DNA of 64,000 nt from NCBI GenBank assembly GCA_039621445.1, contig CP154957.1, positions 18,829,237 through 18,893,236 of the forward strand, written 5' to 3'. Positions within the stretch are counted from its first letter, which is position 1, and each line of letters begins with the position of its first letter. This document shows, piece after piece, positions 55,501 to 64,000 of this stretch. The position numbers and the translations under genes are program-made. The DNA is from Euglena gracilis (taxonomy: Eukaryota; Euglenida; Euglenophyceae; Euglenales). Under the pieces are notes generated by a model. The model made no database searches. It was not told the origin of the DNA and worked only from the letters and a program-made list of their open reading frames with translations.

Positions 55501-56309
55501 TGTTTCAAGGAATTTGCAGCCACCATGGAGAACACTGAGACGTGGCAGAACAGGAAAGTACAAAGAACATTTCAATTTTGTACATCATTTTTTTCCGGAG
55601 GCACCAGAGAAGTTGCAAATATTTATACCAAATTTGAATGCAATTTGGTTGGTATTGGCTTTCCGGGCTATTTTTTAAAAAAAAAACAAATAACCCCCCC
55701 CCCCCGAGGGTGAATGGGATCTGGTCTGGGAGGGGGGAAGGTGAGTGGTTATTTTTTTTATCAAACTCATCCAAACAAGGTTTGCTGAAACATATGTACT
55801 CCATGAATGAGATCTCCTAGACAAATTTAAGCCCCCCATTGGCCAGACCTGCTGAAAAATAAAAGGACCCAGATTGGTTTTTTTCTCATTTATATTTGTG
55901 CATTTGTGCATTTTCCATTTCATCTCATATCTTTTATTTTTATTAATTTTTTTGATTTTTTGGAAAGTGGACTTCTTTTTCAAAATTCTCTTCTTATTTG
56001 CTATTTGTCCGTTGCCATCCTGGTGGAAGAGATTGCTAACGTTACGTCATTGCTAACGTTACGGCACATTGCTTCACAGTGGATTCCCCATTGAAATCCG
56101 TCAGGTTGATGTGGCCCATTGGTCCTGCGGGAGCCAAGACAGACCCCAGTGTCAACCTGGACCGCCGCTGTCCGCCTCCCCCCCCCCCCCGGTCAGTAGC
56201 CCGGCCCTTCGGCCAAGAGAAGGTCCACGTGGCCCTCCTGAGCTGCGAGGCCCGGGCCCAGGCCGAGCTGATCCACGGCCTCCGCGCGTTGTCGGAGGCG
56301 TTTGCCTGA
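43562..56309 (+). CDS. SESN: Sestrin (stress-responsive TOR regulator)
   Basis: Exons: 43562-43682, 44880-45085, 46837-46986, 47415-47596, 50734-50867, 50915-51067, 51169-51236, 51924-51975 plus 52098-52277 (one exon split by a transposon), 52509-52668, 54050-54199, 54527-54714, 56197-56309. They total 1857 nt, 618 residues. The sestrin core begins near residue 222. Matches to human SESN2 (from memory) include RHYIAILACSTHNCVYM (around catalytic Cys287), ILAHQPWKLTKK, the W-S to C-G helix pair across the split exon, YEDF, and DLVWLYVHYVYGIHHDDFNY, then CYPE and EKVHVALL. Arg519, Trp577 and Glu589 correspond to the SESN2 leucine-pocket residues Arg390, Trp444 and Glu451. Cys287 and Tyr289 of the antioxidant site are present, but the partner histidine is Met294. 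Residues 1-220 match nothing I know. The start is the first ATG after an acceptor-like CTTTAG, so a 5' noncoding exon is possible. Confidence 0.85.
46055..46229 (+). repeat. 180-bp direct repeat, copy 2
   Basis: Same family as 42239-42419. A partial third copy with the TTAGGGCACTGCGCACTTTT motif lies at 45890-45985. All are in or near the sestrin intron 45086-46836. Confidence 0.7.
46220..46640 (-). repeat. GGTTTATAGG-type fold-back element, minus orientation
   Basis: Reverse-complement copy of the element at 20480-20870: the core words GATGATGGTGGGTCTC and CCCCCCAAAATGACCCCG are shared after complementing. The C/G-run ends based on CCCCACTTATAACC are present on both sides. It lies in sestrin intron 2. 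Confidence 0.65.
47014..47289. mobile_element. Non-autonomous hAT-like MITE in sestrin intron 3
   Basis: The left end is CAGGCTTCTTTTTAAG; the right end is shortened to CTTAAAAAAGG. It is flanked by an exact 8-bp duplication, AAGGGCAC (47006-47013 and 47290-47297). The interior is made of some of the longest G and C runs in the window plus a GGCGCGAAGCGCC hairpin. It starts 28 nt inside the intron that begins at 46987. Confidence 0.75.
48051..50579. mobile_element. CTTAGG-type inverted-repeat element in sestrin intron 4
   Basis: The left end (48051) carries CTTAG followed by CTCGCACTTAAA; the right end (50579), complemented, carries CTTAGGCAACAACTCACACT. Interior words such as GCGCATTTGCGCAAAT (50168) and GCACAATTGCACAGACCAAC (49601) are those of the 22592-25631 element. 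A GGTCTTATTTTTG fold-back (48066-48522) lies inside. Ends are less conserved than in the 3-kb copy and no target duplication is evident. Confidence 0.45.
51976..52089. mobile_element. 114-bp hAT-like MITE inside a sestrin exon
   Basis: The left end CAGGGGTTTGTTTAAG and right end CTTAAGAAAACCCCTG are inverted repeats differing at two positions. An exact 8-bp duplication, CGCCCACG, lies at 51968-51975 and 52090-52097. The interior has tandem CCAGCCAGCAG words shared with 53045-53110. The flanking exon halves join to an uninterrupted, ungapped match to the sestrin core only when 114 + 8 = 122 nt are removed. No GT-AG pair produces that junction. Confidence 0.88.
53045..53470. repeat. CCAGCCAGCAG-type element
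   Basis: A diverged copy of the same sequence lies at 16905-17290 in the RCC1-family gene. Shared words include CCAGCCAGCCAG, GAGTTTTATTTATTTCCAG-like text, CAGGGCAAATTTGGGT and TTTTTGCATAATTG. It has CAAGGCG-type ends but no secure target duplication. It lies in the sestrin intron 52669-54049. Confidence 0.55.
53510..53754. mobile_element. Non-autonomous hAT-like MITE, 245 bp
   Basis: The left end is CAGGGTTTTTTTTTTGTC and the right end is TCTTTAAAAAACACCCTG. An 8-bp duplication, ACCCTAAC, lies at 53502-53509 and 53755-53762. The interior has the same GGTGGGATATACTTTT segment as the copy at 27316. It lies in a sestrin intron. Confidence 0.8.
54811..55205. repeat. AATAATAAACCCC-type fold-back element
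   Basis: Starts AAACCCCCCAAATAATC and ends GTTTTATTATTTGGGG, with a unit of AATAATAAACCCC repeated on the left. It resembles the inner element at 2810-3225 and lies in the last sestrin intron. Confidence 0.55.
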
Positions 56310-59300
56310 CCCCCCCCCTCTCCCACCCCTCTCCCCCAACCCGCCGAACGCTGACCGGTCGACCTCTCCCTCCGCTGGCCACCGTAACCCCCCCTCCCCG
56401 TGCCCGTTGCGTGTGCCTTCCGGCACGCGGACCGGACCCTCTTGCTGTCCCACCGTAGCCGCCTTCGCCTTCTCTCAAAACCAAATTGCCCTCGTCCCGA
56501 AACCGAAGCTCAACCCGCTTTCCCATCGTTCCTCCTGCCTCAATTTGGCAAAGATGACCCTTTTGCAACGCTGGCTCCTTTAGTTGTTGTTTTCTCATCT
56601 TTTTGCTGATGCCATGCAATGTGCAGTGCATCCCATTTGTCTGTCATTTATTTGAATTGTTCTTGCCAGGATTGTCGTCATCACTTTTTGCTTTTTTTTG
56701 CTTGCACACACGTAGCTTTTTCTTTTTATATGCGCACACTGCCTCAACTTCGACCCAATCCCTCTTTAATCCTTCAAAAGAAAGATAATATTTAAGGACC
56801 ATTGCCTCCTGGCAGATGGGATGTACTTTCAGTCTCAGCTCGTTTATCTCTTGACCTTCTTTCCATTGGCTGCACCGGTACATCTCCTGTTGTAGTCTCT
56901 TTCAGTTTACCCCGCCCTCTTCAGTTTTATGCCAAATGACACCCCACACCACATTTTTCATCCTGCGGCAGTCTGTTGGAAAAGGGATTTCAAACAATAT
57001 TGTGTTTTCTAGCACAATGACAACAAAGAATCCCCCCCTGCCAAAGTGGTTCAGTGGTTTTTTTATTTTTACTACCAATTTTTTTCAATTGGAATTTTTA
57101 TGCTTACAATTTTTATGTTTTTGTTTAAAATTATATTTATAAATACATAAGGTTTAGTATTTGTACACTCACAAATGGATGCCAAGCCCGGCTTTTTCTG
57201 TCTTCGGGGGACAGCAGAGCCCACTTGTAGTTCACAACTGAGAGAGTTGGCTTTTGTCCGAAGGCTGTCGGTTCACAACGTCTTGTGGCCGGACCCTGGC
57301 CTCCTCTGCCCATCCCCCTCCTGCCCTGCGTATGCCGGGAAAAGCTCGGCCAATCTTCAACTGGGCATCCTCAATGTTTTTCTAAGTGTAGCATTTTTCT
57401 AGGTGCACCCACAGCATTCCCCCCGTTTCTGACAAGGTGGTGCGATTTTTCATTTTCCCATTTTCAGGGCCCCGGCGATTTCGGGCCGGGGGGTGCCCCA
57501 TCACCACCCACCCAACACCAGAACCCTCCTGCCTGCCTGCCTGAAACCCCTACCATGGAGGGGGGTGACCTCTGAAGCAAACGGTTGATGCCAATGTGCA
57601 ACCAATGGCCTGCAGCATCAGGCGGCTTTTAAAGCAGAAGGGATTCCTGAGAAACTGTGCGGGCGATGCCCTGGGTGAACCATGGATTGCCCTGGACCGA
57701 AGAGTTGTACAACAATAAGCGGACGCCCTTCGGCTGCATTGGATGCGTTGGATGGTGCGGCCCGTCCCATAAACCTGAATGTTGTCCATTGCGACGAATG
57801 CAATCACTGACCTGACGAAGCTAGTTTCTACCGCTTTTGCTCTGCCTCTGGTGCTGTCATTGACCGCCCAGAATAAAATTTGATAATCTTGTTCTGCAAA
57901 GTGGTTCAATTCAACGATCCCCCGCATGTGATCCTTGCATACCAAGATTTTCACCCAGAACTCCAGTTTCTTTTCATTGAATACAAACAGACACACATAT
58001 TGCAACAAACAATTCACGGGGGGAAGGGTGAAACGTGGGGGGGGGGGGTCGCATTTCTAGGGCCAACCGTGATTTTGCCGTTTCGCACCCGGATTCACGT
58101 TTCCCCCCCATTTTGGTTCTGTTTAGGATTAAGGTTAGGGTCACAATTTCGGGAATGAGTTACGCCGAAATCGGATGGACCTAAAATGGGGCCAAAACGT
58201 TTGGACCCAACTTAGCGAGTGAATGGAGCTGGAAAATGATCAAGGGGCCCAAGCCGGCGATCTTTTTTGGAGCGCAAAGGATTGCAAAAAAAAAAACTCC
58301 CACAAAAAAATCATGAATGAATGTTTAGGGTCTCCAATGCGAACACATCTTTTTTTGGAGTTCGTCATCGAAATGCGGAAAGGAGGAGGGTCGCACTGCC
58401 TGAATAAAATAGGGTGGGCTAGATGGACAGGTAAGAGGGTATGGCTTACCCAGGCATTGCCCTGGTCCAGGGATTGCTGCGGGGAGCCGGCAGCCATCAA
58501 GGCACCTCAAGCGTCTCCTTCGGCTTCGTCTTCACCACCTTTCCTTCGGCTTCTCAGTTGGATGTGACGCCGGCCATATGATCCCATCCTGTGGCTCCCA
58601 GGACAAATGCCAGAGGGTGTGCCTGCGCGGGTGGCAGCTGGCTGAAACTGAAAGGATAGATCTGTGAAAAATGCTGTGGAAGGCGTTCCCATTCTGCCCC
58701 CCCAACAATTTGGCCCATATCTCGTTTTCCAGGACTAGTGGTGCCATATGGGTATGGTTTGGGTCATGCATGTCGTTTCCATATATTGGTTTCTATTCAA
58801 AAAAAAATAGGGCAAGAGGCCAGAACAGCAGCCACCCCAACCCCAGCAAGTCAGCCTCCCCCAAGGAGTTCCATTTTAGGCATCGGACCCACAGGGCACG
58901 GTGGACCTCTGACATTTCCACAGGGAAAGCGAGGTCCAAGCATCTGTGGCAGAACTGCCTCCGGTTAGAATGCGTGAACTTTTGTTGGGGAATTTTCGAT
59001 TCTTCGACAAAATATGACCCCTTAATTCGTGTTTTTTTACAGAACCTGAATTTCGAGCGATTATGCAACAAGTCCGCATACCTGAATTTCAAATTTTCAG
59101 CATGCAGCAATTGCTACACAAAATACAGATTTTGTCACCCATTTTGTCTCATTGAGCTGAAGGGCAGTTGTGAGGTCGCATGGCCGATTCCAATTCTCCC
59201 CACTACCAAGCACAATTCATCATTGGAATCTTGTTTTTACATCTTTTATTCAACAGTCTGACAGGATGTCGTCCCATCCATCACCATCACAGTGCTTCTT

Positions 59301-60290
59301 TCTGTCAGCGATACACATATTTAATTTTAAAAAAAAACGAGCTTTGCTGTCCTTTTTCCGCTCCTCTTGGTCCTCTTTCCACAGAGCCGTCGCTGGGGAA
59401 CAAGGGCAGCGGTCCTGTTGGTTGGCGGCGCTCTCTTCTTTGCCTTCCCTATCACTCAAGATGGGGACGTTCTGCACTCCCTTTCCCACTTGGAGGCTAC
59501 CACCGCCCTCCGAGGATCCCCAGTGACAAGTAATGGTGTGCTCCCCATTCAATCCCCCCCCCATTAAGGCCGGTGGGGGCCAATTTTTGCAATATATGTT
59601 CTCCCCTGCCCCCCCCCCATCCCCTACTTCCCTTTTTGTAAGGATGCGTATTTCGATGTTTTCGCCTAAAAAAAATGGCCGGGTGTGGGGTAAACCAACC
59701 CCTCCTCTTAGCATTTTCGGAATTGTTGTAAGATTTGCTTTCTATATTGGGGTCATTTGTGGGGTCAAATGAAAAACGGGAAAAAAAATCGCAAAAAAGT
59801 CCGACACACTGTTATTTTGGGGGGGGAGAGGGATCCGGAGGGCCCCTCCTCCCCCCGGGCACAATCCAAAAATTTGCAGAATAGGACCATTTTTTAAGGT
59901 GAAAACTTCGGAAAAAAGCAATGTCTGTACGCAAAGGGAAGTTGGGGGTTGAGGGTTTGCGGGAGGGGTGGGGGCACAAAGCCCCTCCCCTCAGACACAG
60001 GCCAACATTTGGCCATTTCCCTCAAAAAGTATGACACCCGCGAAAATACTAGTCAATTTTGCAATACATCAGGGGATATTGTGTGGGGGGGGTTAGGTGG
60101 GGGTTGGCGGCATTTGGGGGGGGGGGTATTGTGGGGGGGTGCGGTGGGGGGGACATCGGGGGACGTCGGACATTCCCTTTGTTTTGGCATGACTTTCGAG
60201 ATATTTGAAACGTACAATTTTTTTTGCCCAAATATAGCCAAAATATAAACGGCAGCGTCCGAATCCCAAGGTCATAAGTGACAGTCCTGT
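56310..60290. other. Region downstream of sestrin, no confident gene
   Basis: About 4 kb with sparse repeats and no recognised protein family on either strand. The 5' part is GC-rich, then AT-rich. 59940-60180 is G-run DNA. One long minus-strand ORF (57550-58017) is listed separately. Confidence 0.45.
57550..58017 (-). CDS. Unidentified open reading frame, 155 codons
   Basis: The longest ORF of the downstream region. Its protein contains HMRGIVELNHFAEQDYQILF and AKAVETSFVRSVIAFVAMDN and has ordinary, non-repetitive composition, unlike the repeat-derived ORFs. No domain is recognised and there is no opposing evidence of splicing. It may be chance, a transposon fragment or a real exon. Confidence 0.25.
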   Translation of the reverse strand: MNCLLQYVCLFVFNEKKLEFWVKILVCKDHMRGIVELNHFAEQDYQILFWAVNDSTRGRAKAVETSFVRSVIAFVAMDNIQVYGTGRTIQRIQCSRRASAYCCTTLRSRAIHGSPRASPAQFLRNPFCFKSRLMLQAIGCTLASTVCFRGHPPPW

Positions 60291-60295
60291 CTTCA

Positions 60296-60382
60296 GCGGT
60301 GCAGTTGGTCTATAGTTGAAGTAGACGATGAATAGTCTGCTCTCCCTCATGGGGTGCAGGTTCGACTCCTGAACTGTGCTCC
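60296..60382 (+). other. tRNA-like sequence with long variable arm
   Basis: Contains a perfect B-box, GGTTCGACTCC, in a T-arm-like hairpin, a TAGAC/GTCTG stem in the anticodon-arm position, and a CTCCC/GGGTG-type variable arm as in type II tRNAs. The acceptor stem pairs poorly and the anticodon loop would have 8 nt. A tRNA-derived SINE or decayed tRNA is more likely than a working gene. Confidence 0.35.
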
Positions 60383-60449
60383 TTTAATGTTATCGTTCCA
60401 AAAGGCTGTCCGTGGGGTCCAGGCTATAAAACAGGTGTTTGTGGTAAGA

Positions 60450-60520
60450 GGCGTGTGGTGTAGCGGATACCCCGTCGGCACATGGTGCTGAAGACCCAGA
60501 TTTGATTCTGGGTGCACTTG
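60450..60520 (+). other. Second tRNA-like sequence
   Basis: A-box-like TGTAGCGGATACC, an anticodon-arm-like stem TCGGC/GCTGA with 7-nt loop ACATGGT, and B-box-like GATTTGATTCT between pairing halves. The loop lacks the usual T at position 33 and acceptor pairing is weak. It follows the first tRNA-like unit by about 70 bp, as in a composite SINE. Confidence 0.35.
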
Positions 60521-60539
60521 CACCCTGCCTGCACTTTGC

Positions 60540-61260
60540 CCCTTTCACAGGGTTTTGGGGCGTAAATCGGCCATACCTCAAGCTGGGTGGGAGTTGCGGG
60601 GAAATCAAAATACCGTTAGACAGGGCGTTTTATGGGCTTCACTTTGGGTTTTGGACATTTTGCTTTATTTGATTCTTTGGGCCCCAAAACAGCGCAAAAT
60701 GGCCGGAAAATGGCCGTTTCTTGGACCAGGCGTGGAGTTATGGGGAAAACCATAATATGGTTAGATAGGAGGTTCCAGGGGGTTCAGTTGCTGTTTTGTA
60801 CATTTGCTTTCATTATGCTTCATTTTCGAGTCCAAAAAAACAGGCCAAGAGCGGCCGAAAAGCGCGTCAAAAAAACGAGGCTGCGGATTTGGGGCGTAAT
60901 TTTGGCCCGCCGCAGAGTTACCGGGAAAGCCAGGTATCGCTGGATAGGGCGTTGAATAGGACCCTTTGGACAACTTATTGCCAAAATACATGTTTGCTTG
61001 TTGCCAGATAGACCCTGTTTCACAGTCCCTTTTTCTGGACTTGGCCCCATTGAAACGGGCGTAACTCGGGCCAGACGCAAAATTAGGATTATTATGGGTA
61101 TCAACAGATGCGGAGAACCAATGGGGATATCTCCAAAGACAACTTCCCAGGGCGGGGGTCGGTTCCGGAAACCTTGGTTCCCCTGAGGTGGCCCTGAGAG
61201 GGGGGGGAGGGGGACGGGGGGTCAAAAGTCGGGGGTTTCCCTCCTGGTAAGCGTCGCTCT
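60540..61260. repeat. Dispersed GGCCATAACTCGG-type repeat family
   Basis: Three or more diverged units, each with a statement like GGGGAAATCAAAATACC, a GGGCGTT word, then GGACATTT..TTTGATTTGGCTTC. The same units recur at 63165-63560, 36720-36960 and 6960-7340. No coding content. Confidence 0.55.
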
Positions 61261-61333
61261 TACCCATAAAAGGATAAGAGCTCAGCAACCAGGTTTTGAA
61301 TAGTGCTGAGCTCTTGATAAGCGCGCTCCCACC

Positions 61334-61550
61334 ACCGACGGTCCGGCCCGGCCCGGCCGGCGGCCCGGCGGCCCGGCCCGGACCGGCCGGCGGCCCGGCC
61401 CGGCCCGGCCCGGACCGGCCGGCGGCCCGGCGGCCTGGCCCGGACCGGCCGGCGGCCCGGCGGCCCGGCCGGACCGGCCGGCGGCCCGGCGGCCGAGCCC
61501 GGCCCGGCCAGCGGCGGGCCGGCGGGCCGGCCGGCGGCCCGGCGTCCCAG
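61334..61550. repeat. GC-only minisatellite
   Basis: About eight to nine imperfect copies of a 24-26-bp unit made from GGCCCGGCGGCC and GGACCGGCC. Both strands read as open Pro/Gly/Arg ORFs, which are artefacts. Confidence 0.8.
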
Positions 61551-61768
61551 CGAACCGTTTCGGGCCCAAAAATTTTTTTCGATTTTTTTCGACTTTTTTG
61601 ACCGGGTTTGACCCAAAGTCAATGGGTCGGCGGCCCAAAACCGCTGGCGGGTCGAAAAACGCTCATTTTCGGCTCAAAAACAGTTTTTCCGGGTCCAGGA
61701 GGCCAAAAAACATCGTTTCGGGCAAAAAATTTTTTTCCATTTTTTCGACTTTTTTGACCCGGTTGACA

Positions 61769-62708
61769 TTGGTCATGATGGCCATCATGGGTCAACCAAT
61801 GATGGCCATCATGGCCCATGATGGCCATCATGACCAATGATGGCCATCATGGCCCATGATGGCCATCATGGGCCATGATGGCCATCATTGGTCGTGATGG
61901 CCATCATTGGTCATGATGGGCATCATGGGTCATGATGGCCATCATGGGTCATGATGGCCATCATTGGGCATGATGGCCATCATTGGTCGTGATGGCCATC
62001 ATTGGTCATGATGGGCATCATGGGTCATGATGGCCATCATTGGTCCTGATGGCCATCATTGGTCCTGATGGCCATCACTGGTCCTGATGGCCATCATTGG
62101 TCCTGATGGCCATCATTGGTCCTGATGGCCATCATTGGTCATGATGGCCATCAGGGGTCATGATTGCCATCATTGGGCATGATGGCCATCATTGGTCATG
62201 ATGGCCATCATTGGTCATGATGGCCATCATTGGTCATGATGGCCATCATTGGTCATGATGGGCCTCAGGGGTCATGATGGCCATCATTGGCCATGATGGC
62301 CATCATTGGTCATGATGGCCATCATTGGTCATGATGGCCATCATTGGTCATGATGGGCCTCAGGGGTCCTGATGGCCATCATTGGTCATGATGGCCATCA
62401 TTGGTCATGATGGCCATCATTGGTCATGATGGCCATCATTGGTCATGATGGCCATCATTGGTCATGATGGCCATCATTGGTCATGATGGCCATCATTGGT
62501 CATGATGGCCATCATTGGTCCTGATGGCCATCATTGGTCATGATGGCCATCACTGGTTATGGTGGACATCATTGGCATGATGGTCATCATTGGTCATGAT
62601 GGCCATCATTGGTCATGATGGCCATCATTGGTCATGATGGCCATCATTGGTCATGATGGCCATCATTGGTCCTGATGGCCATCATTGGTCGTGATGGCCA
62701 TCATTGGA
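61769..62708. repeat. 19-bp palindromic satellite, about 49 copies
   Basis: The unit GGTCATGATGGCCATCATT is tandem for 940 bp. Its core TGATGGCCATCA is a perfect 12-bp palindrome. Variants (GGTCCTGATGG, GGGTCATGATGG) cluster in neighbouring blocks, indicating local homogenisation. Arrays of three units differ from the consensus by CAGGGGTCATGATGG. There is no coding potential. Confidence 0.92.
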
Positions 62709-63160
62709 CCAAAACGTCCATTTTCGGCTCGAAAACCCCTTTTCCGGGTCCAGGAGGCCAAAAAACATCGTTTCGGGCAAAAAAAAATTTTTCGATTTTT
62801 TTCGACTTTTTTGACCCGGTTTTGGCCCGAAGTCAATGGGTTGGCGGCCCAAAACGGGGCGCTGGCGGGTCGAAAAACGCTCATTTTCGGCTCAAAAACA
62901 GTTTTTCCGGGTCCGGGAGGCCAAAAAACATCGTTTTGGGCAAAAAAATTTTTTCGATTTTTTTTGACTTTTCTGACCCGGTTTTGGCCCGAAGTCAATG
63001 GGTTGGCGGCCCAGAACGGGGTGCTGGCGGGTCGAAAAACGCTCATTTTCGGCTCAAAAACAGTTTTTCCAGGTCCGGGAGGCCAAAAAACATCGTTTTG
63101 GGCAAAAAAAAATTTTTTCGATTTTTTTCGATTTTTTTGGCCGAAAATGGCTAAGTCGAA
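62709..63160 (+). repeat. 160-bp tandem repeat, about 2.8 units
   Basis: Units begin near 62722, 62885 and 63046, each with TTTTCGGCTC, AACAGTTTTTCCGGGTCC (or CCCCTTTTCC), CATCGTTT and a TTTTTTTCGATTT tail. A further unit at 61600-61765 lies on the other side of the 19-bp satellite, so the satellite appears to have expanded within one unit of this repeat. Confidence 0.8.
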
Positions 63161-63164
63161 CAGT

Positions 63165-63600
63165 GGAAAACGTGTACAAAATGGCCAAAATTGGCCGAAA
63201 AACGGCCGTATCTCGGGCTAGGCGGTGAGCTGCGATGAAACCAAAATCACAGTAGATAGAGCGTTCCAAGGGCTTCAATTTAGGTCTCTGGACATTTCCT
63301 TTGGTTTTGCATCATTTTCGAGAAATTTTGAAAACATCGATTTTTTGACCCCCCACCCCCCGAAAACGGCTAAGTGGAACAGAGGGAAAAGTGTACAAAA
63401 CGGCCAGCTGCGCCGAAAACGGCCGTATCTCGGGCTAGGCGGGGAGTTGCGGGGAAATCAAAATACCAGTAGATGGGGCGTTCCAAGGGCTTCAAATTAG
63501 GTCTCCGGACATTTCCTTTGATTTGGCTTCATTTTGGAGATATTTTGAAAATTGACATTTTTTGGCCGTCCAAAGGGGGGGGGGGCTTATCCAGGGGGGG
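63165..63600 (+). repeat. Two tandem copies of the TCTCGGGCTAGGCG unit
   Basis: Units at about 63165-63345 and 63360-63545 share CGGCCGTATCTCGGGCTAGG, GAAACCAAAATCACAGTAG-like text and GGTCTC(T/C)GGACATTTCC. They belong to the family at 60540-61260. Confidence 0.75.
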
Positions 63601-64000
63601 TTGGCGAATCCTACCCAGTTTGGACCCCTTCGCGCGTGAATAACTCGGGCCTGGCGGGGAGTTGGGGGTCAAACCCAGGTGATTCGGAAACTAGGAATCC
63701 AGTCGCTCGTGACTGAAAAAAAATTTTTCGGGAACGGGGCCGGGATCATGGTGATAATCCGCCGGTTCCCGAGGTGGCCCCGAGGGGGGGGGGGAGGGCG
63801 GGGGGGGTTCGGGGGGGGTTTTCCCCCAGTGGTAAGCTTCGCTCTTACCCATAAAGGGATAAGAGCTCAGCGACCCCCCCTAAATGTAGAACCCCCTGGG
63901 GTGCTTGGGTTGGCGACCTATGTGGAATTCCCCCCTTTCTCAAAAGGAAGCCAAAAAAAGCTGACCAAAGAAAAAATTTCCAGGTTTTGACATAGAGGTT
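63601..64000. repeat. Copy of a hairpin repeat with GGTAAGC/GCTTACC arms
   Basis: 63831-63880 reads GGTAAGCTTCGCTCTTACCC followed by ATAAAGGGATAAGAGCTCAG, and the same text with small changes occurs at 61246-61295. Both are preceded by a G-run and CCCAGTGGT or CTCCTGGT. The rest of this end of the window holds G/C runs and no gene. Confidence 0.5.

Noticed and set aside
61260-61638. Pro/Gly/Arg ORFs on both strands
   Set aside because: Translations of the GC-only minisatellite.

Overview
This is nuclear DNA from a eukaryote with long, transposon-filled introns. Four genes can be assembled from spliced exons, all on the + strand: a MED22-like Mediator subunit (4875-8529), an RCC1-family beta-propeller protein (11232-22106, 13 exons, 528 residues), an ARP6-like nuclear actin-related protein (30339-42146) and a sestrin (43562-56309, 12 exons plus one transposon-split exon, 618 residues). 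Most introns are GT-AG, and exon phases agree across each junction for the RCC1 and sestrin genes, which is the main support for the models. Exons are GC-rich and carry conserved blocks; introns and intergenic DNA are full of G and C homopolymers. The lineage cannot be named from the sequence. Sestrin argues against a land plant or typical fungus; a protist or an early-branching animal relative fits.

Layout: 1-3760 is fold-back repeats. 3763-4783 is an hAT-type transposon relic bounded by inverted arrays of a 10-bp repeat. MED22 follows, then about 2.7 kb without a gene, then the RCC1-family gene. 22592-25631 is a 3-kb terminal-inverted-repeat element packed with GCGC palindromes. 25632-30338 holds exon-like pieces, including a Tc1-like helix-turn-helix. 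ARP6 and sestrin occupy 30-56 kb. The last 8 kb has no identifiable gene and ends in tRNA-like sequences and large satellites, including about 49 copies of a 19-bp palindromic unit.

The four genes do not form a pathway: MED22 acts in transcription initiation, ARP6 in SWR1/SRCAP-type chromatin remodelling, RCC1-family proteins often in Ran or GTPase regulation, and sestrin in nutrient and stress control of TOR. The window's most distinctive feature is its mobile DNA. Six short elements have hAT-like ends beginning CAGG and exact 8-bp target duplications. One of them lies inside a conserved sestrin exon, where the protein frame is intact only if the element plus one duplication copy is removed precisely. 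Other oddities are very short apparent introns (about 22-29 nt), a probable GC-AG intron, and many acceptors whose pyrimidine tract is a pure C run.
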